Assembly: GCA_001795455.1 (NCBI GenBank) | Contig: MGPB01000001.1 | Location: 62,001-126,000, forward strand | Direction of reading: 5' to 3' | Length of the DNA: 64,000 bases | Origin: Curvibacter sp. GWA2_63_95 | GTDB lineage: Bacteria; Pseudomonadota; Gammaproteobacteria; Burkholderiales; Burkholderiaceae_C | In this document: positions 55,909 through 64,000 of the stretch, one piece after another | How the letters are laid out: every line of letters begins with the position of its first letter | Numbering within the stretch: the first letter of the stretch is position 1 | The notes under the pieces: generated by a model | Databases searched by the model: none | What the model saw: only the letters and a program-made list of their open reading frames with translations | What the model was told of the DNA's origin: nothing | Translations under genes and position numbers: made by a program

Positions 55909-56736
55909 TTAGATGAGCTTCTCGTCGGGGGTGGTGATTTTCTTCAGCGGCAGGCTGCGTGCCGATGGCACCAGCAAGGGCACTGCGGTCTGACCGCCAT
56001 TCCACATCGGGTCTTCAATGCTGTCAAACACCTCGCGCAGCTTCTGGCCCCAGCTGTTGTGCAGCATGGCGAAGTAGGGGTTGTTCTCGTCGATGCAGAC
56101 CACCTTGTCGGTGGCAAAACTGTTGGCTTCATACACCACCATGTCCAGCGGCAGGCCCACCGACAGGTTGGACTTGAGGGTGGAGTCCATGGACACCAGC
56201 GCGCATTTGGCGGCCTCGTCCAGCGGGGTGTGGGGGGTGATCACGCGGTCCAGCACGGGTTTGCCGTACTTGGATTCGCCGACCTGGAAGTAGGGCGTCT
56301 CGGGTGTGGCTTCGATGAAGTTGCCAGCCGAATAGACCTGGAACAGGCGCATGCCTTCGCCCTGGATCTGGCCGCCAAAAATCAGCGACACGTTGAAATC
56401 CACGCCAGCGTTCTTGAGCGCCGCGCCATCGCGCTCCTGCACCTTGCGGATGGCCGACCCCAGCACGCGGGCCGCATCAAACATGCTCTTGGCGTTCCAG
56501 ATGGTGATGCCTTCATCGTCCTCATGGTCCTTCAGCCGTTCGATTTGCAAAATCTCGCGTACCGACTGCGAAATGCTGAGGTTGCCCGCCGAGAGCAGCA
56601 CCATGAAACGATCGTTGGGCTTCTCGTACACGATCATCTTGCGGAAAGTGCTGATCTGGTCGAGCCCGGCATTGGTGCGCGAGTCGGAGAGGAACACCAG
56701 TCCGGCGTTGAGTTTGATGGCGACGCAGTAGGTCAT
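55909..56736 (-). CDS. Proteasome-like peptidase (Anbu family)
   Basis: A 275-residue N-terminal-nucleophile hydrolase resembling Anbu, the ancestral beta-subunit type bacterial proteasome homologue. The start MTYCVAI puts Thr at position 1 after methionine removal. SDSRTNAG holds the Asp and FRKMI the Lys of the proteasome triad. The family is often clustered with an ATP-grasp, an alpha-helical partner and a transglutaminase-like gene; none is here, so this is a solitary copy. Substrate unknown. Confidence 0.82.
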   Translation of the reverse strand: MTYCVAIKLNAGLVFLSDSRTNAGLDQISTFRKMIVYEKPNDRFMVLLSAGNLSISQSVREILQIERLKDHEDDEGITIWNAKSMFDAARVLGSAIRKVQERDGAALKNAGVDFNVSLIFGGQIQGEGMRLFQVYSAGNFIEATPETPYFQVGESKYGKPVLDRVITPHTPLDEAAKCALVSMDSTLKSNLSVGLPLDMVVYEANSFATDKVVCIDENNPYFAMLHNSWGQKLREVFDSIEDPMWNGGQTAVPLLVPSARSLPLKKITTPDEKLI

Positions 56737-56782
56737 TTTGTTGTTCTGGAAGGCGTAAAGCTAGAGTGTATCGGGGGGAGGC

Positions 56783-59380
56783 CTAGGCCTTGGAGGCCAA
56801 GGCCTTCAACTGGTACAGCGCTTCCATCGCCTCCCGCGGGCTCAAGGCGTCGGGGTTGATGCCCGCCAGCGCCGTCTCTACGGCGCTGCCAGCTTCCATG
56901 TCTTTGGCAGGTGGTGCCGCAAACAGGTCCACCTGGGCCTGCGATGCCGTGGCTTGGGTCTCCAGCGCCTCCAGCGTGTGGCGCGCGTGGTTGAGCACGG
57001 CGGCGGGCATGCCGGCTAGGCGGGCCACTTGCACGCCGTAGCTTTTGCTGGCGGGGCCGGGTTCGATGGCGTGCAGGAAGACGATGTCACGCCCAGCTTC
57101 GGCCGCACTTACGTGCACATTCATGGCGGCGTGGTGCGTGGCGGGGAACTCGGTCAGCTCGAAGTAGTGGGTGGCAAACAGCGTGAAGGCCTGGGTCTTG
57201 TCGTGCAGTTGGGTGGCAATCGCGCTGGCCAGGGCCAGGCCGTCGAACGTGGATGTGCCGCGGCCAATTTCGTCCATGAGCACCAGGCTGTGCGGCGTGG
57301 CGCTGTGCAAAATCTGCGCAGCCTCGGTCATCTCCAGCATGAAGGTGGACTGGGCGTTGGCCAAATCATCGGCAGCGCCGATGCGGGTGTGGATGGCGTC
57401 AATCGGCCCCAGGCGGCAGGCGCGCGCGGGCACGTAGCTGCCCATGCTGGCCAGCAGCACGATGAGGGCGACCTGGCGCATGTAGGTGGATTTACCGCCC
57501 ATGTTGGGGCCGGTGATGATCTGCATGCGCTGGCGGGCACCCAGGCGCGCGTCGTTGGCGATGAAGTTGCCACTGGAGAGCTCTGCCAACCGCGCCTGTA
57601 CCACCGGGTGGCGGCCGGCCTCGATGTCGATGCAGGGCTCCGCCACAAACTGCGGGGCGTTCCAGTCCAGCGTGAGTGCGCGCTCGGTCAGCGCACACAG
57701 CGCGTCCAGCGCGGCCAGGGCACGGGCCACACGGGTGAGTTGCGGAATATGGCCCTGCAACTGGTCCAGCACTTGCTCGAACAAATACTTTTCTCGCGCC
57801 AGCGCACGCTCCTGCGCACTCAGGGCCTTGTCTTCAAAGGCCTTGAGCTCGGGGGTGATGAATCGCTCAGCATTCTTCAGGGTCTGGCGGCGGCGGTAGT
57901 CATCGGGCACCTTGTCGACCTGGCCGGTGGTGACCTCGATGTAGAAGCCGTGCACCTTGTTGAACTGCACGCGCAAATTGGCAATGCCGGTGCGGGCCTT
58001 CTCGCGTACTTCCAGGTCCAGCAAAAAGGCATCGCAGTTGGTCTGGATGGCGCGCAGCTCGTCCAGGTCGGCGTCAAAGCCGCCGGCAATCACTCCACCA
58101 TCGCGCACCAGGGCGGCGGGCTCGGGGTCTATGGCGCGGGCCAGCAGGGCGGTAGCCTCGCCAGGCGGCTGCAATTGCTCTGAAATATGGGCCAAATAGC
58201 CCTCTAGCCCGCGTAGATGTTGCGCGAGTAGCTCTGTTTTTTGTAGCGTCACCACCAGCGCCACCAGCTCGCGCGGGCGCACCTGGCGAAGCGCCGTGCG
58301 CGCGGTGATGCGCTCCACGTCGGCACAGCCTTTGAGCTGGCCGCGCAGGGTTTGCCAGAGGTTGTTACGGAGCACGCCAATTGCCTGTAGGCGGTGTTGG
58401 GCCTCGGTGCGGTCGCGCTGGGGTTCCAGCAGCCAGCTTTTGAGCATGCGGCTGCCCATGCCGGTCATGCAGGTGTCCAGCAGGCTGAACAGTGTGGGGC
58501 TGTCCTCGCCGCGCAGGGTCTGCACCAGCTCCAGGTTGCGGCGTGTGGTGGCAGGCAGGTCGATCAGCGCGTCGTTGCGCTGCACCTGCACGCGGTGGAT
58601 GTGGGTGAGCGCGCGGCCCTGCGTGTGCTCGGCATAGCCCAAGAGGGCAGCGCTGGCAGCATGGGCCAGTGGCAGGTCTTGCGCGTTCCAGCTGCTCAGG
58701 CTGGCGGCCTGCAGCGCGTCCAGCAGCTTGGCGCTACCCAGCGCGCTGTCAAACTGCCATTCGGGCCGGGCCGTCAGGTACAGCGCCTGGCTGGTGGAGC
58801 GCAGGCGCTTGAGGCGGTCTTCAAACGTGGTGGTGCAAGCGGCGCTGTAGGCCAGCTCGCTGGGGGCCACGCGGGTGATCCAGCCGTTCACCTCGTCGGG
58901 TGCACACTCGGCCAGAAACACCACGCCCTGCGTGACCGACAGCCAGGCCAGGCCGCAGCGGTTGCGCGGGCCCTGGTGCACAGCCATCAGGATGGACTCG
59001 GATTTTTCGTTCAGCAGCTCGGCATCGGTCAGCGTGCCGGGGGTGACCACACGCACCACCTTGCGTTCCACCGGGCCCTTGTTGGCGCCCACCTCACCGG
59101 TCTGCTCGCAGATGGCGACCGACTCGCCATGGCGGATCAGTTTGGCCAGGTAGCCCTCCATGGCGTGGAAGGGTACGCCGGCCATCACCACCGGTTGGCC
59201 GGCCGACTGGCCGCGCTGCGTCAGTGTGATGTCCAGCAGCCGCGCAGCCTTCTCGGCGTCGGCATAAAACATCTCGTAAAAATCCCCCATGCGGTAGAAC
59301 AGCAGGGTGCCGGGGTACTGGGCCTTGAGGCCCAGGTACTGCTGCATCATGGGGGTGTGGGGAGGGGCCTGTTCTGTCAT
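56783..59380 (-). CDS. mutS: DNA mismatch repair protein MutS
   Basis: An 865-residue mismatch-recognition ATPase. The mismatch wedge is Phe34-Tyr-Glu36 in MGDFYEMF, Walker A is GPNMGGKST at 624-632, and Walker B is [16 protein letters not shown] (about 700). Between, the lever/clamp region carries a family A repeat read in frame (about residues 378-400, [19 protein letters not shown]). I chose the ATG at 59380 ([10 protein letters not shown]); the frame is open upstream, but that stretch belongs to the divergent gene's leader. It is divergent from the PAS-GGDEF-EAL gene with 82 bp between. Confidence 0.95.
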   Translation of the reverse strand: MTEQAPPHTPMMQQYLGLKAQYPGTLLFYRMGDFYEMFYADAEKAARLLDITLTQRGQSAGQPVVMAGVPFHAMEGYLAKLIRHGESVAICEQTGEVGANKGPVERKVVRVVTPGTLTDAELLNEKSESILMAVHQGPRNRCGLAWLSVTQGVVFLAECAPDEVNGWITRVAPSELAYSAACTTTFEDRLKRLRSTSQALYLTARPEWQFDSALGSAKLLDALQAASLSSWNAQDLPLAHAASAALLGYAEHTQGRALTHIHRVQVQRNDALIDLPATTRRNLELVQTLRGEDSPTLFSLLDTCMTGMGSRMLKSWLLEPQRDRTEAQHRLQAIGVLRNNLWQTLRGQLKGCADVERITARTALRQVRPRELVALVVTLQKTELLAQHLRGLEGYLAHISEQLQPPGEATALLARAIDPEPAALVRDGGVIAGGFDADLDELRAIQTNCDAFLLDLEVREKARTGIANLRVQFNKVHGFYIEVTTGQVDKVPDDYRRRQTLKNAERFITPELKAFEDKALSAQERALAREKYLFEQVLDQLQGHIPQLTRVARALAALDALCALTERALTLDWNAPQFVAEPCIDIEAGRHPVVQARLAELSSGNFIANDARLGARQRMQIITGPNMGGKSTYMRQVALIVLLASMGSYVPARACRLGPIDAIHTRIGAADDLANAQSTFMLEMTEAAQILHSATPHSLVLMDEIGRGTSTFDGLALASAIATQLHDKTQAFTLFATHYFELTEFPATHHAAMNVHVSAAEAGRDIVFLHAIEPGPASKSYGVQVARLAGMPAAVLNHARHTLEALETQATASQAQVDLFAAPPAKDMEAGSAVETALAGINPDALSPREAMEALYQLKALASKA
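58181..58247 (+). repeat. Repeat family A inside mutS
   Basis: A plus-strand copy in the minus-strand mutS gene: TGAAATATGGGCC, CCTCTAGCCC, ATGTTGCGCGAGTAGCTC and TTGTAGCG. It is read antisense as a Leu-rich helix within the lever region, where MutS sequences vary in length. Confidence 0.8.
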
Positions 59381-59462
59381 CCAAAGAAGTCTATCAACTT
59401 CGCCAGCACGAACGGCCTTCACTAGGGGTTCCCCAGCGTGGCGGGTACCCCTTTGAGGCTCT

Positions 59463-62432
59463 ATGATGGGACTATTCACCACTCTGGCCAGCCCTCCTTT
59501 GCCCGTGTTGCACCAACCCGAACAGCCCCAGCCGGCCCTGACCGGCGCGCAGCCTGCGGTACCCGTGGTGGCTTGGGGTGTGGCCGGGGGCATGTTCAAG
59601 ACCATTTTTGACCACAGCCCGGAGGCCATCGTCCTGACCCGGGTGCGCGATGAAGTGCTGGTGGAAGTCAACGCCGAATGGGTGCACCTCACCGGTTATT
59701 CCCGCGAGGAAGCCCTGGGCCGCACCGCCGTGGACATGGGCCACTGGCTGGACCCCGAGGAGCGCAAGCAGGTGTTCGCACCGCTCTACCAGGGCGGGCG
59801 CGTGGTGGATGCCGATGTCACCTTGGTCATGAAGGACGGCAACCCCCGGGTGGTGCGCATGAACGCAACACGGGTGCACGAGCAGGGCGAGGCCTACATC
59901 CTGCTGTACCTGCGCGATGTGACCGCCGATCGCCTGGCGCACGAGGCACTGCGGGCCGGCGAGCAGGCGCTGGAGCAGACCAATGACAAACTCAACCGCC
60001 AGATCAAGCTCTATGAGCTGACCGAGTCTCTGGCCAAGGTCGGGCACTGGGTGGCCTACCCGGATACGACCGATTTGATGATCTCGCGCGGTGCCGCCCG
60101 CATTGGTGGCATGGGAGAGCAGACCCGCTTGCCGCGTGGCCAGCTCATGGCGGATCTGGTGCCCGAGGATCGGCCCCAGGTGGAGCAGGCCCTGAAGCGC
60201 ATGGACGGCGAAGTGGTGGAGTACCGCTGGCGCCGCTCCGACGGGCAGATGATCTGGGTGCGTGCCCGTTTTTACCGCCAAATAAAGGAGGGTGTGATCC
60301 AGGCCGAGATGGGTGTGATCCAGGAGTTCACCGACGAGTACCAGGTGCGACAAAGCCTGGAAAACCAGTTGGCCTTCATCCACAAGATCACCAGCCGCGC
60401 ACCGGGGCTGGTGTACGAATACCAGATGTGGCCCGACGGGAAATATGTGTTCCCGTTTGTCAGCGCCGGGGTGCAGCAGATTTACGGCGTCTCGCCGGAG
60501 CAGGCCTATGCCGACCCGGTCTCCGTGTTCCAGCGCATCCACCCCGACGACACGGGCCTGGTGATCAAGAGCACCTGGGCGGCCATGGGGGCGGTGCAGC
60601 CCTGGCGCTGTGAATTCCGCGTCGGCAGGCTCGGTGAGCCCGATCGCTGGATGCTGGGCAACTCCCTGCCGGAGCTGCAGCCCGACGGATCGGTACTGTT
60701 CTGCGGCTCTATCACCGACATTACTGCCCAGAAAGAAGCGTTGGCCCGTCTGCAAGCCAGCGAGGAACGCTTCCGCAGCCTGTCAGCCCTGTCTTCCGAC
60801 TGGTACTGGGAGCAGGATGCGGAGTTCCGCTTTGTGCGCATCGATGGCAACGGCCTGAGCAGTGCCAAGCTGGCCTCGGAGGCAGCCATCGGCAAGACGC
60901 GCTGGGAGTCCGGCGCCCTGGGCGTGGGGCCGGCGCAGTGGGCGGCGCACAAGGCGCAGCTGCTGGCGCACGAGACCTTCCATGACTTCGAGATGCAGCG
61001 CGTCCTCAAGGACGGTACCTATATGTGGGCCTCCATCAGCGGGGCTCCCATCTTTGATGCGGACGGGGTGTTTTGCGGCTACCGCGGCACCGGACGCGAC
61101 ATATCTGCACGCAAGCAGGCCGAGGCGGAGATCGAACGCCTGGCCTTTTTTGACTCGCTGACCGGCCTGCCCAACCGGCGCATGCTGATTGACAGGCTGG
61201 AGCACGCGGTGGCTGCCAGTGCGCGCCATGGTCACCATGGGGCCTTGTTGTTCATTGACCTGGACAACTTCAAGATATTGAACGACACCCTGGGCCACCA
61301 CATGGGCGATCTGTTGCTCGAGCAGGTGGCCAGCCGCCTGCAGGCCTGTGTGCGCGATGTGGACACCGTGGCCCGGCTGGGCGGGGACGAGTTTGTGGTC
61401 ATGCTCGAAGAACTGGGCGCGGTCGCCGCCGAGGCGGCCAGCCAGGCCGAAATGGTGTCCAAGAAAATCCTGCAAGCGCTTAACCAGCAGTTCACCTTGG
61501 GTAGCCACCAGCTGCACAGTTCGCCCAGCATCGGTGTCACGCTGTTCCACCAGCACACCCATTCGGTGGACGAGTTGCTCAAGCGCGCCGACCTGGCCAT
61601 GTACCAGGCCAAGGCGGCCGGGCGCAACACGCTGCGATTTTTTGACCCCGAGATGCAGGCCGCGGCCTCGGCCCGCGCGGCCATGGAAGCTGATTTGCGC
61701 CAGGGCCTGCTGCGCAACGAGTTCATGCTGTACTACCAGCGTGTGGTGGACGACCAGGGCCACACCACCGGGGTGGAGGCCCTGCTGCGCTGGAGGCACC
61801 CCGAACGCGGCTTGGTGCCTCCGGGCGAATTCATCCCCGTGGCCGAGCAGACCGGGCTGATCCTCCCGCTGGGCCAGTGGGTGCTGGAGGCGGCCTGCGC
61901 CCAACTGGTGGCCTGGAGCGCCAAGCCCCACACGCAGAAGCTGACCATGGCCGTGAACGTGAGCGCGCGCCAGTTCAAACACCCGGATTTCTCCCACCAC
62001 ATCCTGAGCCTGCTGCGCCTCTCGGGGGCCAACCCCTACCGGCTCAAGCTGGAGCTGACCGAGAGCCTGCTGCTGTCCGACTTTGACGAGGTGATCGTCA
62101 AGATGAGCGAGCTGCGTTCCATCGGCGTGGGCTTCTCGCTGGACGACTTTGGTACCGGGTATTCGTCCTTGGCCTACCTCAAGCGCCTGCCGCTGGACCA
62201 GCTCAAGATCGACCAGTCCTTTGTGCGCGATGTGCTGACCGACCCCAACGATGCGGCCATCGCCCGTACCATCCTCAACCTGGCGCGCAGCCTGGACCTG
62301 GGCGTGGTGGCCGAGGGGGTGGAGACTGCGGGTCAGCGGGACTTCCTGCTGCACAACGGTTGCAAGGCCTTCCAGGGGTATTTCTTTGGCCGTCCGGTAC
62401 CGGTGGAGCAGCTGGAGTTGCCAGCACCATGA
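59463..62432 (+). CDS. Multi-PAS GGDEF-EAL c-di-GMP protein
   Basis: A 989-residue cytoplasmic protein. PAS-type sensors lie at about 45-165, 180-295, 305-420 and 430-560, then GGDEF (motif at 640-644, intact, RDVD inhibitory site five residues before) and EAL (772-774, intact, [15 protein letters not shown]). So it may both synthesise and hydrolyse c-di-GMP. No membrane helices. It is followed with a 4-bp overlap (ATGA) by a paralogous gene with the same PAS order. The two probably arose by tandem duplication. Confidence 0.92.
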   Translation: MMGLFTTLASPPLPVLHQPEQPQPALTGAQPAVPVVAWGVAGGMFKTIFDHSPEAIVLTRVRDEVLVEVNAEWVHLTGYSREEALGRTAVDMGHWLDPEERKQVFAPLYQGGRVVDADVTLVMKDGNPRVVRMNATRVHEQGEAYILLYLRDVTADRLAHEALRAGEQALEQTNDKLNRQIKLYELTESLAKVGHWVAYPDTTDLMISRGAARIGGMGEQTRLPRGQLMADLVPEDRPQVEQALKRMDGEVVEYRWRRSDGQMIWVRARFYRQIKEGVIQAEMGVIQEFTDEYQVRQSLENQLAFIHKITSRAPGLVYEYQMWPDGKYVFPFVSAGVQQIYGVSPEQAYADPVSVFQRIHPDDTGLVIKSTWAAMGAVQPWRCEFRVGRLGEPDRWMLGNSLPELQPDGSVLFCGSITDITAQKEALARLQASEERFRSLSALSSDWYWEQDAEFRFVRIDGNGLSSAKLASEAAIGKTRWESGALGVGPAQWAAHKAQLLAHETFHDFEMQRVLKDGTYMWASISGAPIFDADGVFCGYRGTGRDISARKQAEAEIERLAFFDSLTGLPNRRMLIDRLEHAVAASARHGHHGALLFIDLDNFKILNDTLGHHMGDLLLEQVASRLQACVRDVDTVARLGGDEFVVMLEELGAVAAEAASQAEMVSKKILQALNQQFTLGSHQLHSSPSIGVTLFHQHTHSVDELLKRADLAMYQAKAAGRNTLRFFDPEMQAAASARAAMEADLRQGLLRNEFMLYYQRVVDDQGHTTGVEALLRWRHPERGLVPPGEFIPVAEQTGLILPLGQWVLEAACAQLVAWSAKPHTQKLTMAVNVSARQFKHPDFSHHILSLLRLSGANPYRLKLELTESLLLSDFDEVIVKMSELRSIGVGFSLDDFGTGYSSLAYLKRLPLDQLKIDQSFVRDVLTDPNDAAIARTILNLARSLDLGVVAEGVETAGQRDFLLHNGCKAFQGYFFGRPVPVEQLELPAP

Positions 62433-64000
62433 GTGGCCGGGACTGGGCGCAACGCTCGCCCGCCGAGTGTGCGCAAGAGATTGCGCGGCTGGAGGGGGCG
62501 CTGGCTTCGGTAGAGTCCGGAGCCCGTCGGCAATACGACATGCTGGACGCCCTGTTTGTGCGCAGCCCAGCCGCCATTTCCCTCTCACGCTTCAGTGACG
62601 GTTGCTTCGTCGATGTGAACGCCCACTGGGAAGCCGTGACTGGGTATCGCTGGGCTGACGCCGTGGGCAAGACCGCGCTGGAGTTGGGCTTCTGGCCCGA
62701 TGTGGTCGCCCGGGACGCTGCCTTTGCCCGCGCGGCAGGGCAGGACGGGAACCACCAGATCGAGATTCCCTTCACCACACGCGATGGCCGCGAGGTGCTG
62801 TTCCGCATGGAAGGCACGCGCCTGGAATTGGCCGGGGAGCTGCATATGGTGGTGTACCTGCACGACATCACCCTGCAGCGCCAGGCCGAGGACGCGGTAC
62901 AGGTGAGCGAGCAGGCCTTGCAGCAGGCGAACCAGGAGTTGCGCGCGCAGCTGGAACTGTTTGAGCTGACCGAAGGTCTGGCCCGGGTTGGCCACTGGAC
63001 GGTGCCGCAGGGGGCGGGGCGCTCGGTCTGGTCCAAAGGCCTGTATGCGTTGAGCGGGATGCCGTGGCAGCCCGATGTGAGTTTTGAGACCGCGCGTCAA
63101 CACATCCACCCCGATGACCGGCGCGCCTTTTTGCAGGCCCGCGAGCGCATGGACGGCAGTGAGCTGGAGTACCGCTGGCTGGACCAAACCGGCCGTGTGC
63201 AGTGGTTGCGAACCCGCATGCGCCGCCAGCAGCGTGATGACGGCTCCTATGTGGACTACGGCGTGGTGCAGGATTTTTCGGAAGAGAAACGCGCCAAAGA
63301 GGCCTTGCAGGAGCGCCTGGAGATGATCCAGCGCCTGACCAGCCGCTTGCCTGAAATGGTGTTTCAGTTTGTGCGCCACAGCCCGACGCGGGGCGAATTC
63401 ATTTTTGTGAGTGATGCCTGCGAGGCCCTGTTTGGTGTCAGTGCCCAGGCAGCCCGGACCGACCCCAACACGGTGTTCCGTTCTGTGCACCCCGATGATT
63501 TGGCCGCCATGGTGGCGTCCATGAATGACACGGCCGAGCATGGTTCCACATGGGCCCACGAGTTTCGCGTGCGCCGTGCGGATGGTGCGGTGCGCTCCCT
63601 GTTTGGCAAGGCCATCACCATCTGGGAGCCATCGGGCCACCACATCGCCTACGGCTCGGTGACCGACATCACCGCCATCAAGGCCTCGCAGGCCACGCTG
63701 ATGGAAAGCGAGGCACGCTTTCGTGCGCTTACGGAGCTGTCTTCCGACTGGTACTGGGAGCAGGATGCCGAGTTTCGTTTTGTCCGGTTTGCGGGAAATC
63801 TGGCTGGGAAATCGCAACTCCACCGCATGGGCAAAACACGCTGGGAGCTGGGCGCGCTGAACCTGCATGCCGCGGACTGGGAGGTGCATCGCCAGATGCT
63901 GCTGGCCCGCCAGGTTTTCCGCGAGTTGGAGCTGTGTGATACCGACGACCATGGGCAGCCCTACTGGGTGTCGGTCAGTGGCGCCCCTTTCTTTGACGCC
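62429..64000 (+). CDS. Multi-PAS signalling protein, 3' end outside window
   Basis: A frame open from the ATG at 62429 (overlapping the preceding stop by 4 bp) to the window end, 524 codons so far. It has PAS domains in the same order as the upstream gene; the regions [16 protein letters not shown] and GKTRWELGAL in it match [16 protein letters not shown] and [10 protein letters not shown] upstream. The C-terminal output domain (probably GGDEF-EAL) is not in the window. It is a tandem paralogue that may sense a different signal. Confidence 0.85.
   Translation, partial: MSGRDWAQRSPAECAQEIARLEGALASVESGARRQYDMLDALFVRSPAAISLSRFSDGCFVDVNAHWEAVTGYRWADAVGKTALELGFWPDVVARDAAFARAAGQDGNHQIEIPFTTRDGREVLFRMEGTRLELAGELHMVVYLHDITLQRQAEDAVQVSEQALQQANQELRAQLELFELTEGLARVGHWTVPQGAGRSVWSKGLYALSGMPWQPDVSFETARQHIHPDDRRAFLQARERMDGSELEYRWLDQTGRVQWLRTRMRRQQRDDGSYVDYGVVQDFSEEKRAKEALQERLEMIQRLTSRLPEMVFQFVRHSPTRGEFIFVSDACEALFGVSAQAARTDPNTVFRSVHPDDLAAMVASMNDTAEHGSTWAHEFRVRRADGAVRSLFGKAITIWEPSGHHIAYGSVTDITAIKASQATLMESEARFRALTELSSDWYWEQDAEFRFVRFAGNLAGKSQLHRMGKTRWELGALNLHAADWEVHRQMLLARQVFRELELCDTDDHGQPYWVSVSGAPFFDA

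Overview
The window is a high-G+C chromosomal segment of a betaproteobacterium. It most likely belongs to the Burkholderiales family Comamonadaceae (Rhodoferax/Polaromonas/Acidovorax-like). This rests on dense ~65% G+C coding, the ribF-ileS-lspA gene order, several LivK-type binding proteins, many DMT exporters, and a dispersed repeat of a kind I associate with that family. No species is claimed. I saw no rRNA, tRNA or CRISPR array.

Layout: 0-10.2 kb holds a ketoacyl synthase III, a zinc alcohol dehydrogenase, a CHASE4-PAS-GGDEF-EAL protein, a solute-binding protein, an SRPBCC protein, an exonuclease, DUF808 and DMT membrane proteins, and an SDR. A 355-bp inverted-repeat element (copy 1) follows. 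10.7-18 kb holds an AraC regulator divergent from an MFS transporter, a DMT exporter divergent from quinone oxidoreductase, an outer-membrane barrel and a Na/Pi cotransporter. 17.7-25.1 kb is housekeeping: lspA, ileS, ribF, an HNH nuclease, mgsA, a DNA alkylation repair protein and udk. 25.2-32.5 kb is an accessory pocket. It has a fragment of a LOTUS-type domain, a HepT/MntA toxin-antitoxin pair, an RNB ribonuclease, a TerB protein, a DMT exporter, a DUF924 protein and an AT-rich two-gene AAA ATPase + DUF4435/Toprim operon that looks like a PARIS antiphage system. glnS, a diguanylate cyclase, an orphan binding protein, glutaminase and a large membrane protein follow. 38.5-42.7 kb carries two LivK-type binding proteins around an unusual P-loop protein and a third binding protein. 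42.7-46.7 kb is a LytS/LytR-type two-component system and envelope proteins. 46.8-51.1 kb is a MacA/MacB-like efflux system with the ATPase and permease as separate genes, then uppP and copy 2 of the 355-bp element. 51.5-64 kb has a c-di-GMP response regulator with its sensor kinase, an alpha/beta hydrolase, an Anbu-type proteasome-like peptidase, mutS, and two tandem multi-PAS signalling genes, the second cut by the window end.

Three repeat families tie the window together. Family A (~58 bp, at least 14 copies) lies between modules but also inside the reading frames of mutS, ileS, an SDR, a LytTR regulator and probably a histidine kinase. Family B (~73 bp, two copies) forms the C-terminal tail of the efflux ATPase and leads into the start codon of its permease. 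The 355-bp element has ~53-bp terminal inverted repeats and no transposase. It occurs twice, each time between convergent genes.

The strongest candidate for an exciting system is the PARIS-like defence operon at 30156-32533. The most unusual sequence-level signal is repeat family A being tolerated as coding sequence in conserved proteins.
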